DNA of 64,000 nt from Psychroflexus torquis ATCC 700755 (GCF_000153485.2 NC_018721.1:1054001-1118000); one strand, 5' to 3'; positions 1-10,397 are shown, counted from the stretch's first letter. The notes: a model not told the origin generated them from the letters alone. Program-made: numbers and translations.

Positions 1-98
1 TAGGAGATTATGTTTTAGTAAAAATGGAAAAGTGCACAAGTGCCACTTTAATCGGCGAACCTGTTGGTTATGGTCCTATGCAAGCTCTTTCATCTTAA
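1..98 (+). CDS. miaB: tRNA-2-methylthio-N6-dimethylallyladenosine synthase, C-terminal end (partial)
   Basis: The window opens inside a gene whose last 31 codons, read in frame 3, end with a TAA at 96-98. The peptide (GDYVLVKMEKCTSATLIGEP, then VGYGPMQALSS) matches the TRAM domain at the C-terminus of MiaB, the radical-SAM enzyme that methylthiolates i6A37 in tRNA. The radical-SAM cluster is outside the window. The next gene starts 14 nt downstream on the same strand, so miaB may head this operon. The call rests on recognising the C-terminal TRAM peptide only. Confidence 0.75.
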   Translation, partial: GDYVLVKMEKCTSATLIGEPVGYGPMQALSS

Positions 99-112
99 AA
101 TAAATTTAAAAT

Positions 113-1384
113 ATGGAATCTCCACAAGCTGTTAAGCAGCGATTTGAAATTATAGGGAACGACCCCAACCTCAATAGGGCTATAGAAAAATCTATACGCG
201 TGGCACCTACAGATATTTCTGTTTTGGTCACAGGAGAAAGTGGAGTTGGTAAAGAAAGTCTACCCAAAATTATACATTCCCTTTCTCATAGAAAACACGC
301 TAAATATATCGCTGTAAACTGCGGTGCTATCCCAGAAGGCACTATTGATAGTGAATTATTTGGACACGAAAAGGGGGCTTTTACAGGAGCCAATCAATCC
401 AGAGATGGCTATTTTAAAGAAGCCGACGGAGGGACTATTTTTCTAGATGAAGTAGGAGAATTACCCCTCACCACTCAGGTAAGGCTTTTGAGAGTTCTAG
501 AGACTGGAGAATTTATAAAGGTAGGATCCTCTAAAGTTCAAAAATCTGATATTAGAATCGTTGCGGCAACCAACGTAAATATGATTGAAGCTATAAAAGA
601 AAATAAATTTAGAGAAGATTTATACTACAGACTCAATACTGTTGAAATTCAACTTTCCCCCTTAAGAGAACGCCGATCGGATATTCACTTATTGTTCAGA
701 AAGTTCGCTTCAGATTTTGCGATTAAATATAAAATGCCAACGATACGTTTGACAGACCAAGCCATTAAAGCGCTAGAAAAATGCGGCTGGCCAGGTAACA
801 TCAGACAGCTCAAAAATGTTGCTGAACAAATATCAGTATTAGAGACTAGCCGAGAAGTGGATGAAGCCATACTAACGCATTATTTACCGAGTAACAGTTC
901 CAATCTACCCTCTGTAATTTCAGAATCAAAAAGCAACAAAAGCGATTTTAGCAACGAAAGAGAAATTCTTTACAAAGTTCTTTTTGATATGAAAAACGAC
1001 CTTCATGATCTTAAGAAATTGACTCTAGAGTTCATGGAAAAAGAAAATGATGAAGCCTTTAAAGAAGAAAACAGAAGCTTAATTAGGAAAGTATACGGCG
1101 ATTCCGACACAAAAGAATTCTCTGAAGAATCTCATCAAGAGCAGCTAGAAATTTTGCAAATCCCTGAAAAAAAGAAAACAAAGCCGATTGAGCAACACAT
1201 AGAAAATCCTTACGATTATGCTGAGGATATCGAAGAAGAGGAGACTTTGTCGCTTCAAGATAAAGAAGTGGAACTCATCAAAAAATCTTTGAATAGACAC
1301 CAAGGAAAACGAAAGCCTGCTGCAGATGAATTGGGAATTAGCGAAAGAACACTATATAGAAAAATAAAGCAATACGATTTATAA
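113..1384 (+). CDS. Sigma-54-dependent AAA+ transcriptional activator without receiver domain
   Basis: A bacterial enhancer-binding protein that remodels sigma-54 RNA polymerase. The AAA+ domain fills residues ~12-250: Walker A GESGVGKE (41-48), the sigma-54-contacting loop GAFTGA (88-93), Walker B GGTIFLDE (106-113) and arginine-finger region REDLYYRLN (167-175). A Glu/Lys-rich linker (~270-375) leads to a Fis-type helix-turn-helix at ~385-423 (ELGISERTLYRK). There is no N-terminal receiver, GAF or PAS domain, so activity is probably set by expression or an unknown partner. The gene overlaps the next by one base (TAATG). Its place between miaB and envelope genes suggests an envelope or stress role, which is inference. 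A sigma-54-like promoter lies 1.7 kb downstream before groES. Confidence 0.93.
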   Translation: MESPQAVKQRFEIIGNDPNLNRAIEKSIRVAPTDISVLVTGESGVGKESLPKIIHSLSHRKHAKYIAVNCGAIPEGTIDSELFGHEKGAFTGANQSRDGYFKEADGGTIFLDEVGELPLTTQVRLLRVLETGEFIKVGSSKVQKSDIRIVAATNVNMIEAIKENKFREDLYYRLNTVEIQLSPLRERRSDIHLLFRKFASDFAIKYKMPTIRLTDQAIKALEKCGWPGNIRQLKNVAEQISVLETSREVDEAILTHYLPSNSSNLPSVISESKSNKSDFSNEREILYKVLFDMKNDLHDLKKLTLEFMEKENDEAFKEENRSLIRKVYGDSDTKEFSEESHQEQLEILQIPEKKKTKPIEQHIENPYDYAEDIEEEETLSLQDKEVELIKKSLNRHQGKRKPAADELGISERTLYRKIKQYDL

Positions 1385-1884
1385 TGAAGATAAAAATAAT
1401 TGGAATTTTAGTGCTGATTTTTAGTCTACAGTCGTGTGGTTATTATTCTTTTACAGGAGCCGACACTGGAAATGCAGAAACCTTTCAAGTGAATTTCTTT
1501 CAAAATAATGCCAAACTCATTGAACCAGGTATTGATAGAGATTTTACGTTGCAACTCCAAGATTTAATACAAAACCAGACCAAATTGAGCCTTACAAACT
1601 CCAATGCAGATCTTGTCTATGAGGGAGAAATCACTCGATACTACGTGGCGCCTATGACTGCCACAGCAGATAGCCGAGCTGCCCAAAATCGACTAACCAT
1701 TGCCGTAAATGTTCGATTTTATAACACTTTAGATCCAGAAAAAGATTTTGAACAAAATTTTTCATTTTATTTTGATTTTCCAGCAAACGAACAATTAAGT
1801 GGCGCTACAAGGGATGTAGCTATTGAAGAAGTGTACCTAAGGATTACTCAGGATATATTTAATGCCTCTTTAACAAATTGGTAA
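1384..1884 (+). CDS. lptE: LptE-like outer membrane lipoprotein (LPS assembly)
   Basis: A 166-residue lipoprotein. The signal peptide ends in a lipobox, with SLQSC placing the lipidated Cys at residue 17, and GYYSFTGA follows directly, as in Bacteroidota LptE homologues. LptE plugs the LptD barrel that inserts lipopolysaccharide into the outer membrane. The remainder is a single alpha/beta domain with no enzymatic motif. Start and stop codons overlap both neighbours by one base (TAATG), implying translational coupling. The family call is from the start motif, length and the gene order with secG. Sequence conservation of LptE is low, so the symbol is tentative. Confidence 0.75.
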   Translation: MKIKIIGILVLIFSLQSCGYYSFTGADTGNAETFQVNFFQNNAKLIEPGIDRDFTLQLQDLIQNQTKLSLTNSNADLVYEGEITRYYVAPMTATADSRAAQNRLTIAVNVRFYNTLDPEKDFEQNFSFYFDFPANEQLSGATRDVAIEEVYLRITQDIFNASLTNW

Positions 1885-2651
1885 TGGACAAAGAAACGGT
1901 TTTAAATCTTATTAAATCTCCAAAGGAATTTGAGGTGAATAGCTTAACAGCTATTACTGAGATGATTCTCAAGTATCCCTATTTCCAACCTTTATATGCT
2001 ATAAAGCTAAAATTACAGAACTACTATGGGAGTTTTCAATACAATACCTTTTTGAAAACTACGGCTGCTTATACTCAGGACCGATCCGTTTTGTTTGATT
2101 TTATTACATCTGAAAAATTTCATCAACTGGATGTTGCCAATAAAATTGATTTGCTGATTGAGCGAAATAGAGAACATTCAAATGAAGGGTTTGAGATTAA
2201 TAAACAGATGGCTGACCAAATTAACGATCCAGACCTTTTTGTAGAGAAAGAAGAATCAAAATCTAGCAAACAAGGACAGCCTTTGGATATTAATTCTTCC
2301 GATGCTCATTCTTTTCAAGAGTGGCTGAAGTTAACTCAATTACAACCCATAGATAAAAAAGAAAGTGAGTTAAAGATCAATCCTCAGTTTAGAGTCATAG
2401 ACGAATTTATAAGGAATAACCCTAAAATTGTTCCTACGAAATCTTATGAATCTGCAGAAAAAATAAAAGCCAAGTATGAGCCGTCAACTCACCTTATGAC
2501 TGAGACTTTGGCTAGAGTTTACACTGAACAAAAGCGATATAATAAAGCGATCCAAGCATTTAAGATATTAATTTTGAATAATCCCAAAAAAAGTTCTTTC
2601 TTTGCAGACCAAATTCAAGAAATAGAAAGACTTAAAGAAAATAAATTATAA
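1884..2651 (+). CDS. TPR-containing protein of unknown function
   Basis: A soluble protein of 255 residues with no signal peptide. The ATG at 1884 is preferred over an upstream TTG at 1878 because it forms the same TAATG overlap used by both flanking genes. The N-terminal part is helical (EMILKYPYFQPLYAIKLKL). A charged, Ser-rich middle (~110-150) leads to a C-terminal tetratricopeptide-like helix pair (LARVYTEQKRYNKAIQAFKI). Homologues sit between lptE and secG in flavobacteria, which suggests a scaffold role in envelope assembly or secretion. No function can be assigned from sequence. Confidence 0.75.
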   Translation: MDKETVLNLIKSPKEFEVNSLTAITEMILKYPYFQPLYAIKLKLQNYYGSFQYNTFLKTTAAYTQDRSVLFDFITSEKFHQLDVANKIDLLIERNREHSNEGFEINKQMADQINDPDLFVEKEESKSSKQGQPLDINSSDAHSFQEWLKLTQLQPIDKKESELKINPQFRVIDEFIRNNPKIVPTKSYESAEKIKAKYEPSTHLMTETLARVYTEQKRYNKAIQAFKILILNNPKKSSFFADQIQEIERLKENKL

Positions 2652-2974
2652 TGAGTACATTTTCCATATTTTTAGTTTTAATTTTAATAGTAGCATTCCT
2701 ACTTATCGTTGTTATCATGGTTCAAAATCCTAAAGGTGGAGGCCTTTCCTCTTCTTTTGGAGGAGGAGGATCTCAACAAATTGGAGGCGTCAAGCAAACC
2801 TCTGACTTTCTTGATAAAAGCACATGGGCTTTAGCCACCTTATTACTGATTTTAATCTTATTATCAAACGTTACTATTATAAACAATAGAGCTGTTCAAG
2901 ATTCAAAATTATTGGACGGTATTCAAGCTCCCATTGAAAATACACAATCTAACGATTTACCACCTGTAGAGTAA
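2651..2974 (+). CDS. secG: Preprotein translocase subunit SecG
   Basis: A small inner membrane protein of 107 residues with two transmembrane helices: residues ~4-24, and ~56-76 (TWALATLLLILILLSNVTII). They flank the Gly-rich cytoplasmic loop typical of SecG (GGGLSSSFGGGGSQQIGG). SecG assists SecYEG-SecA translocation, and secY lies at 15714-17054 in this window. This is the last gene of the operon: it starts in a TAATG overlap and is followed by a strong terminator. The acidic C-terminal tail beyond the second helix is common in Bacteroidota. Confidence 0.93.
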   Translation: MSTFSIFLVLILIVAFLLIVVIMVQNPKGGGLSSSFGGGGSQQIGGVKQTSDFLDKSTWALATLLLILILLSNVTIINNRAVQDSKLLDGIQAPIENTQSNDLPPVE

Positions 2975-3001
2975 CAGTAAACAGGGATTCTAAATTATTT
3001 C

Positions 3002-3034
3002 AAAATGCCAGCTTATGACAAGCTGGCATTTTTT
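3002..3034 (+). terminator. Intrinsic terminator after secG
   Basis: A 13-bp perfect stem (3002-3014 with 3020-3032), loop ATGAC, followed by a T run to 3034. It closes the miaB-secG operon and separates it from groES. Confidence 0.9.
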
Positions 3035-3059
3035 GTTGGTAATTGACAGCCCTTATTTA

Positions 3060-3077
3060 TTGGCACGCTTTTAGACT
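3060..3077 (+). promoter_or_regulatory. Sigma-54-like promoter before groES
   Basis: The sequence TTGGCACG (3060-3067) is a perfect match to the sigma-54 -24 element. At the correct spacing it is followed by TTAGAC where the -12 element (TTGCA type) is expected. That half is weak, because the invariant GC reads GA. The predicted start would give a ~28-nt leader before the groES ATG at 3114. No housekeeping TAnnTTTG box and no CIRCE repeat was found between 3035 and 3113. Confidence 0.5.
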
Positions 3078-3113
3078 ACTATTTTTAAAATTAAACCAAA
3101 AAAAATATTTATA

Positions 3114-3389
3114 ATGACATTAAACATTAAACCTTTGGCAGACCGAGTGCTTATAGAGCCTCAAGCCGCAGAAACCAAAACAGCATCTGGAATTATTATT
3201 CCAGAAACCGCAAAGGAAAAACCACAACGCGGTAAAGTGGTTGCCGTTGGGAATGGTAAAAAGAAGCATACGATGACTGTGAAAGTTGGAGACATAGTTC
3301 TTTATGGAAAGTTTTCAGGTACAGAGTTAAAGTATGAAGAAAATGATTATCTCATCATGAGAGAAGACGACATTTTAGCTATAGTATAA
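3114..3389 (+). CDS. groS: Co-chaperonin GroES
   Basis: A 91-residue Hsp10 that caps the GroEL folding chamber. It shows the family start [12 protein letters not shown], the mobile loop with [16 protein letters not shown], and the C-terminal [20 protein letters not shown]. groEL follows after 27 nt, the universal groESL operon order. A sigma-54-like promoter precedes it, and no HrcA/CIRCE operator is visible, so heat-shock control would differ from the Firmicutes model. Confidence 0.98.
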   Translation: MTLNIKPLADRVLIEPQAAETKTASGIIIPETAKEKPQRGKVVAVGNGKKKHTMTVKVGDIVLYGKFSGTELKYEENDYLIMREDDILAIV

Positions 3390-3416
3390 TTCACAAATAA
3401 ACAAAACCACAATATA

Positions 3417-5048
3417 ATGGCAAAGAATATAATTTTTGATATAGAAGCAAGAAATGGTGTTAAGCGAGGTGTAGATGCTTTAGCAAACGCCGTAAAAGTG
3501 ACTTTAGGGCCTAAAGGTCGTAACGTGATTATAGGTAAATCATTTGGTGCACCAATGGTTACCAAAGATGGGGTAAGCGTTGCTAAAGAAATAGAGCTTG
3601 CAGATCCCTTAGAAAATATGGGAGCACAAATGGTTAAAGAAGTGGCTTCCAAAACCAATGATTTAGCTGGTGACGGTACCACTACAGCAACTGTTTTAGC
3701 TCAGGCTATTGTTCATGAAGGACTTAAAAACGTAGCTTCAGGAGCTAACCCACTTGGACTTAAAAGAGGAATAGACAAGGCTGTAGAAGCTGTTGTTGCA
3801 GAATTAACGAAACAAGCAAAATCTGTTGGAGATACATCAGAAGAAATTAAGCAAGTCGCTTCCATTTCAGCAAATAACGATGAAAAAATCGGTGAATTAA
3901 TTGCAGAAGCTTTTGGTAAAGTAGGTAAAGAAGGGGTGATCACTGTTGAAGAAGCCAAAGGAACTGAAACTTACATGGAAGTTGTAGAAGGTATGCAGTT
4001 TGATAGAGGTTATCTTTCTCCATATTTCGTCACAGATAGTGAAAAAATGACTGTTGATCTTGAGAATCCATACATTTTGATCGTGGATAAGAAGATTAAC
4101 TCTATGAAGGATTTACTTCCTGTATTGGAACCAGCTGCTCAAAGTGGTAAACCACTATTGATTATTGCAGAAGATATCGAAGGTGAAGCCTTAGCTACAC
4201 TTGTTGTAAATAAATTGAGAGGTTCTTTAAAAATAGCTGCTGTAAAAGCACCAGGATTTGGTGATCGTAGAAAAGCTATGCTAGAAGATATCGCAATTTT
4301 AACTGGAGGCACTGTTATTTCAGAAGAGCGTGGATTTACACTAGAAAACGCTACTCTAGATATGTTGGGTACTGCAGAAAATGTCACTTTAGATAAAGAC
4401 AATACAACTATAGTAAATGGAGGTGGTGAAAAAGAAAACATCACTAACCGTGTGAATCAAATTAAAGCTCAAGTAGAATCTACAACAAGCGATTATGATA
4501 AAGAGAAATTACAAGAACGTCTAGCTAAATTATCTGGCGGAATTGGAGTTTTATATGTAGGAGCTGCTTCTGAAGTAGAAATGAAAGAGAAGAAAGACCG
4601 TGTGGACGACGCCTTACATGCTACTCGTGCAGCGGTAGAAGAAGGTATAGTTGCTGGTGGTGGCGTTGCCTTCATCAGAGCGCTTAAAGCACTCTCTAAG
4701 CTTAAAGGTGATGATGCCGATGAGCAAACAGGAATCAACATTATTGCAAAAGCGATTGAATCTCCAATGAGAACTATCGTAGAAAATGCAGGTGGTGAAG
4801 GCTCTGTAGTTATCAATAAAGTCTTAGAAGGTGACCTAGGCTACGATGCTAAAACCAACACTTATGTGGATATGATAAAAGCAGGTATTATAGATCCTAA
4901 GAAAGTAGCGAGAATTGCATTGGAAAATGCAGCTTCGGTTGCAGGAATGATTTTAACTACTGAATGCGCTCTTGTAGACATAAAGGAAGACGATAATGGT
5001 GGCGGCGGGATGCCACCAATGGGAGGCGGAATGCCGGGAATGATGTAA
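3417..5048 (+). CDS. groL: Chaperonin GroEL
   Basis: The 60-kDa chaperonin subunit, 543 residues, forms the double-ring ATP-dependent folding chamber. Hallmarks are the nucleotide-binding [10 protein letters not shown] and [15 protein letters not shown] near the N-terminus, the conserved [19 protein letters not shown], and the C-terminal Gly/Met-rich tail [15 protein letters not shown]. Length is normal for the family. It is the second gene of groESL and is followed by a clear terminator. Long open frames on the opposite strand of this gene are codon-bias shadows. Confidence 0.99.
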   Translation: MAKNIIFDIEARNGVKRGVDALANAVKVTLGPKGRNVIIGKSFGAPMVTKDGVSVAKEIELADPLENMGAQMVKEVASKTNDLAGDGTTTATVLAQAIVHEGLKNVASGANPLGLKRGIDKAVEAVVAELTKQAKSVGDTSEEIKQVASISANNDEKIGELIAEAFGKVGKEGVITVEEAKGTETYMEVVEGMQFDRGYLSPYFVTDSEKMTVDLENPYILIVDKKINSMKDLLPVLEPAAQSGKPLLIIAEDIEGEALATLVVNKLRGSLKIAAVKAPGFGDRRKAMLEDIAILTGGTVISEERGFTLENATLDMLGTAENVTLDKDNTTIVNGGGEKENITNRVNQIKAQVESTTSDYDKEKLQERLAKLSGGIGVLYVGAASEVEMKEKKDRVDDALHATRAAVEEGIVAGGGVAFIRALKALSKLKGDDADEQTGINIIAKAIESPMRTIVENAGGEGSVVINKVLEGDLGYDAKTNTYVDMIKAGIIDPKKVARIALENAASVAGMILTTECALVDIKEDDNGGGGMPPMGGGMPGMM

Positions 5049-5074
5049 GTCATCAGCCCATATAGAGTAAAATT

Positions 5075-5104
5075 AAAGCCGCTCTAAAAAGAAGCGGCTT
5101 TTTT
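5075..5104 (+). terminator. Intrinsic terminator after groEL
   Basis: A 9-bp stem (AAAGCCGCT at 5075-5083 with AGCGGCTTT at 5093-5101) followed by T residues. It ends the groESL transcript. Confidence 0.88.
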
Positions 5105-5155
5105 CATTTTTACATTTTAAAAGTGGGTTATCATTAGAACTTCAAATAAATCTTT

Positions 5156-5327
5156 AGAGAATTATACCAATTTGGCATTCAAATGTCGGATAAAATCAGT
5201 TTCTTTTTTCGCGTGCGATTTATTTTTAAATTCAATCAATCAAAAAACCTGTGCTGAGCTAAGTCGCAGTATAATTCAATTTATTCATACGGCATTATAA
5301 ATATAATTTGGTATTATAAGAGAATTA
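5156..5327. mobile_element. MITE-like element with 9-bp target duplication
   Basis: The non-coding gap 5049-5407 contains a ~155-bp segment (about 5165-5318) with imperfect terminal inverted repeats: TACCAATTTGGCATTC on the left, and AATTTGGTATTATA on the right, which reads TATAATACCAAATT in reverse complement. The same 9-mer AGAGAATTA flanks it at 5156-5164 and 5319-5327, as expected of a target-site duplication. There is no open frame inside. It is best read as a miniature transposable element mobilised in trans. No second copy was found in this window. Confidence 0.5.
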
Positions 5328-5407
5328 GAAGTGGTAAAACAAAAAATGAGAATAATAAGTATCAAGAATTTGAAAAGCTTAATTATATTAGGGCTAAAAT
5401 TAAAATT

Positions 5408-6901
5408 ATGAAATATTTTTTGGCATTACTTACTATTTTTGTGACTTCTCTAATCTACTCTCAGTCTGTTGAATTTAATCTAGATGAAACTGTCGTTACC
5501 AACCATGAAGTAACTATAAATAGTAAACAAATTAATTACACTGCAGAAACAGGGATGCAACCCGTTTGGGACCAACAAGGAAAACCTATTGCAGGACTTC
5601 AATACACGTATTATAAAGTTTCCAATCAGAAAAAAAATGAGACTTCTAAAGAAAGACCACTGGTTATTTCATTTAACGGTGGCCCAGGCTCAGCTTCTGT
5701 CTGGATGCATCTTGCATATACAGGTCCAAGAGTTCTGAACATAAGTGATGAAGGCTTTCCTGTTCAACCTTATGGGTATAAGGAAAACCCTTACAGTATT
5801 TTGGATGTTGCAGACATAGTATACGTCAACCCAGTAAATACAGGATATTCAAGACCTGTGCTAGACGAGAAAGGCAATTTCGATAAGTCAAAATTTTTCG
5901 GAGTTAATGCCGATGTGGAGTATTTGGCAGAATGGATCAACACTTTTGTAAGCAGAAAAGACAAATGGCTTGCACCAAAATATTTAATCGGTGAAAGTTA
6001 TGGTACAACAAGGGTAGCAGGATTAGCCAATAGGCTTCAAAATTCTCATTGGATGTATATCAACGGAGTCATTTTGGTTTCTCCTACAGAATTGGGGATA
6101 GAAAGGGATGGCCCTATTGAGATCGCCAATAGGTTGCCTTATTTTACTGCAGCAGCTTGGTACCACGATAAGCTGAGTCCTGAATTACAAGACAAACCTA
6201 TTTTAGAAGCACTTGATGAAGTAGAAAGGTTCACTATTCAAGAACTTATACCAGCCCTTACAATGGGCGGGTTCTTAGATTCTGAAAAAAAGAAAACTAT
6301 AGTAGAAAAAATGTCCTATTATTCAAGCATAGATGAAAAAGTCTTTCTTCAAAACAATTTAGAATTACCCTTTAATACGTTTTGGAAAACTTTGAAAATT
6401 GACGACGGCTATACGGTTGGACGTTTAGATTCAAGGTACTTGGGTCTCGACGGCAAAGAAGCGGGAACTCGACCAGATTACAATGCTGAATTAACGGCAT
6501 GGTTACAGTCATTTACCCCTGCGATAAATGATTACCTTAAAAATGAACTTAACTATAAGACCGATTTAAAATACAACATGTTTGGCAATGTCTATCCTTG
6601 GGACAGAACTCAGGACAATAACACAGGCAAAGAGTTAAGACAAGCTATGGCTCAAAACCCTAGTATGGAGGTCATGATTCAATCTGGTTTGTTCGATGGG
6701 GCTACTACTTATTTTAATGCAAAGTATACCATGTGGCATATAGATGCAAGTGGAAAAATGAAAGACAGGTTACATTTCAAAACCTATGAGAGTGGACATA
6801 TGATGTACCTTAGAAAAGAAGATTTAGAAACGGCTAACAATGACATTAGAGAATTCATAAAGACCAGTTTACCAAAAGCTAATTCTCCAATTAAGTATTA
6901 G
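5408..6901 (+). CDS. Secreted serine carboxypeptidase (peptidase family S10)
   Basis: A 497-residue alpha/beta-hydrolase exported by an N-terminal signal peptide (residues 1-18, ending in LIYSQ). S10 signatures are the oxyanion segment FNGGPGSASVW (~89-99), the nucleophile motif IGESYG with Ser197, Asp430 in GLFDG, and His464 in YESGHMMYL. The enzyme should trim C-terminal residues from peptides in the periplasm or outside the cell. It stands alone: a MITE-like element and a 359-bp gap lie upstream, and a palindromic terminator shared with the convergent azurin gene lies downstream. No T9SS C-terminal domain is present. Confidence 0.93.
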   Translation: MKYFLALLTIFVTSLIYSQSVEFNLDETVVTNHEVTINSKQINYTAETGMQPVWDQQGKPIAGLQYTYYKVSNQKKNETSKERPLVISFNGGPGSASVWMHLAYTGPRVLNISDEGFPVQPYGYKENPYSILDVADIVYVNPVNTGYSRPVLDEKGNFDKSKFFGVNADVEYLAEWINTFVSRKDKWLAPKYLIGESYGTTRVAGLANRLQNSHWMYINGVILVSPTELGIERDGPIEIANRLPYFTAAAWYHDKLSPELQDKPILEALDEVERFTIQELIPALTMGGFLDSEKKKTIVEKMSYYSSIDEKVFLQNNLELPFNTFWKTLKIDDGYTVGRLDSRYLGLDGKEAGTRPDYNAELTAWLQSFTPAINDYLKNELNYKTDLKYNMFGNVYPWDRTQDNNTGKELRQAMAQNPSMEVMIQSGLFDGATTYFNAKYTMWHIDASGKMKDRLHFKTYESGHMMYLRKEDLETANNDIREFIKTSLPKANSPIKY

Positions 6902-6916
6902 ATGTTGTTAAAACAT

Positions 6917-6952
6917 AAAAAAGCCTGTTTGTAATTACAAACAGGCTTTTTT
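6917..6952. terminator. Bidirectional terminator between S10 peptidase and azurin
   Basis: A perfect 36-bp palindrome: 18 bases at 6917-6934 are exactly complementary to 6935-6952, with A and T runs at the ends. It can terminate both convergent genes. Confidence 0.92.
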
Positions 6953-6971
6953 AGTTAAACTAAGTTATTAA

Positions 6972-7478
6972 TTACTCTACAGTAAAAATACCATTCATTA
7001 AAGCAACGTGACCAGGGAAACTACATATAAAATCGTAATCTCCTTTTTCAGGCGCTTGAAATGTAATTGTAGTCTTTTGACCACCACCTAGCATTTCAGT
7101 ATGAACAATAATAACATCACTGTCTTCAGGTATGTAATCATTGTCTTTATATTCTAAAGCTTCTTGTCCAAACTCTTGAACATTTGTTCCTTTTTTTAAC
7201 AAAACAAAATTGTGTCCCATAACTTCTTTTGGCAGTTTCCCTGCATGTTCGAACGTTAACACAACTTCATCACCAGCTGTAACCGTAATTTGGCTTTTAT
7301 TATATTTCATTTGATCACTACCAGATAGATAAACTTCAGATATCCCTTCCTCTTTTACCTTTTCATTAGAACTGGAGTTGATCTTGATACTTTGTTTTTC
7401 CTCTGATTTTTTACTTTCCCCTCCACATCCTATTAAAAGGCTAGTAGATAAAAAAAGTAAAGCAAGTGTTTTTTTCAT
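6972..7478 (-). CDS. Azurin, blue copper lipoprotein
   Basis: A type-1 copper electron carrier of 168 residues. The lipobox LLIGC puts the lipidated Cys at residue 18, and a ~27-residue charged linker tethers the cupredoxin domain (~47-168) to the membrane. The copper ligands are visible: His89 (MGHN), then Cys152, His157 and Met161 in CSFPGHVALMNG. It presumably carries electrons to a periplasmic oxidase or peroxidase. It begins 37 nt after the citrate synthase stop on the same strand, so the two are probably co-transcribed, linking it to respiration. Confidence 0.94.
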   Translation of the reverse strand: MKKTLALLFLSTSLLIGCGGESKKSEEKQSIKINSSSNEKVKEEGISEVYLSGSDQMKYNKSQITVTAGDEVVLTFEHAGKLPKEVMGHNFVLLKKGTNVQEFGQEALEYKDNDYIPEDSDVIIVHTEMLGGGQKTTITFQAPEKGDYDFICSFPGHVALMNGIFTVE

Positions 7479-7515
7479 TTGATTTATTTTATCCTATTAA
7501 TTATTTTAATTTGAC

Positions 7516-8802
7516 TTATCTTTCTTCTATTGTTTTAAACTCACGTTTAACCTCACCTGTATAAACTTGCCTTGGTCTTCCGATAGGCTCATTTTGCAGA
7601 CGCATTTCTTTCCATTGTGCAATCCATCCTGGAAGTCTTCCTAGTGCAAACATCACGGTAAACATAGAAGTTGGAATTCCAATCGCTCTATAGATAATTC
7701 CTGAATAAAAATCAACATTAGGGTAAAGTTTTCTTTCAATGAAATATTCATCATTTAGAGCTACTTCCTCTAAGCCTTTAGCTATTTCCAAAATGGGATC
7801 ATCAATACCTAATTTAGCTAAAACTTCATCAGCAGCTTTCTTAATAATTTTTGCTCTAGGATCGAAATTTTTGTAAACTCTATGTCCAAATCCCATTAGT
7901 CGAAATGGATCATCTTTATCTTTAGCCTTTGCCATGTACTTTTGTACATCACCACCATCTGCTTGAATGGCTTCCAGCATTTCTATAACAGCTTGGTTAG
8001 CTCCTCCATGGAGTGGTCCCCACAATGCACTTATACCAGCTGAAATTGAAGCATATAAACTTGCGTGTGAAGATCCAACTACTCTTACCGTGGCAGTTGA
8101 GCAATTTTGCTCATGGTCTGCGTGAAGTATTAGTAATTTATCAAGCGCATTAGCTATAACAGGATCTACCTCATATTCTTCTGAAGGAACTGCGAACATC
8201 ATTTTTAAGAAATTCGAACAATAATCTAAACTATTGTCAGGATAATTTGCCCTATGACCTACCTTATTCTTATATGCCCAAGCAGCCATAGTAGGCATCT
8301 TAGCTATAAGCCTTTTGACAGTTTGGTCTACTTCATTTGCAGATCTGTTTGGATCTAAAGATTCAGGATAAAATGCGGTTAATGAAGACACCAGAGAACA
8401 TAGTACACCCATTGGATGGGAGTTGGATGGGAAACCATCAATTATGTTTTTAATATCCTCGTGAATTAAGGTATGGTATGTAATCTCTTTTTTATAAGAT
8501 TCCAGTGCAGTTTTGTCTGGTAATTCACCATAAATTAATAGGTAAGAAACTTCTAAAAAACTTGCATTCTCTGCTAAATCTTCAATGGAGTAACCTCTGT
8601 ATCTTAATATCCCTTTTTCACCATCTAAAAAAGTAATACTGCTAGAGGTTGACCCCGTATTCTTAAAACCACGATCTAGTGTAATGTAGCCTGTAGAGGC
8701 TCTTAAAGAGCTTATATCTATGGCCTTTTCATTTTCACTACCCGTAACTATTGGAAGCTCAATTTTTTTTCCATCTAAAATTAATTCCGCTTTATCTGAC
8801 AT
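7516..8802 (-). CDS. gltA: Citrate synthase
   Basis: Condenses oxaloacetate and acetyl-CoA in the first step of the TCA cycle. This is a type-II (hexameric, Gram-negative-like) enzyme of 428 residues. The catalytic segments are present: the His region LHADHEQNCS, the substrate-binding WGPLHGGANQ and GFGHRVYK, and the Asp region PNVDFYSG. The ATG at 8802 (MSDKAELILDGK) is chosen over an in-frame ATG nine codons upstream because it gives the usual family start. A partial promoter (TTTG-N18-TTAATTTG) is readable about 30 nt upstream on the minus strand. The azurin gene follows. Confidence 0.97.
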   Translation of the reverse strand: MSDKAELILDGKKIELPIVTGSENEKAIDISSLRASTGYITLDRGFKNTGSTSSSITFLDGEKGILRYRGYSIEDLAENASFLEVSYLLIYGELPDKTALESYKKEITYHTLIHEDIKNIIDGFPSNSHPMGVLCSLVSSLTAFYPESLDPNRSANEVDQTVKRLIAKMPTMAAWAYKNKVGHRANYPDNSLDYCSNFLKMMFAVPSEEYEVDPVIANALDKLLILHADHEQNCSTATVRVVGSSHASLYASISAGISALWGPLHGGANQAVIEMLEAIQADGGDVQKYMAKAKDKDDPFRLMGFGHRVYKNFDPRAKIIKKAADEVLAKLGIDDPILEIAKGLEEVALNDEYFIERKLYPNVDFYSGIIYRAIGIPTSMFTVMFALGRLPGWIAQWKEMRLQNEPIGRPRQVYTGEVKREFKTIEER

Positions 8803-9026
8803 TTTATAATTGTTTAATTCAGTATGCAAATTAAGGTATAAAGATGCGATTACAAAATTTGGTTTATTAAATATATGTGAAGCTATTGAAGATAATATTG
8901 AACATATTCAATTTTGATTCCTGAAAGTGTAAAAGAGTCTTATTTTATCTTCAAATTACTAAAATATTGACGGATGTAGAAATACTAATTTAGCTTTTAT
9001 AATATAAAGAACCAGTTTGCCTTAAA

Positions 9027-9065
9027 AAAAATAACCAAACCCTTTTTAACAGGTTTGGTTATTTT
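9027..9065 (-). terminator. Intrinsic terminator after enolase
   Basis: A 14-bp stem (9027-9041 with 9052-9065, loop CTTTTTAACA) preceded on the plus strand by an A run, hence a U run on the minus transcript. It ends eno. The rest of the 299-bp gap 8803-9101 shows only AT-rich sequence and the likely gltA promoter. Confidence 0.88.
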
Positions 9066-9101
9066 AGAAAAAAATTCAAAAGGGATAATTTAGACTTGTC
9101 A

Positions 9102-10397
<1,296 letters not shown>

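Noticed and set aside
3035..3113. CIRCE/HrcA operator before groES
   Set aside because: No TTAGCACTC-N9-GAGTGCTAA inverted repeat is present.
3347..5053. Five open frames of 63-111 codons antisense to groES/groEL
   Set aside because: They mirror the codon pattern of groEL, have no family similarity, no start context and Ser/Ile/Pro-rich shadow composition.
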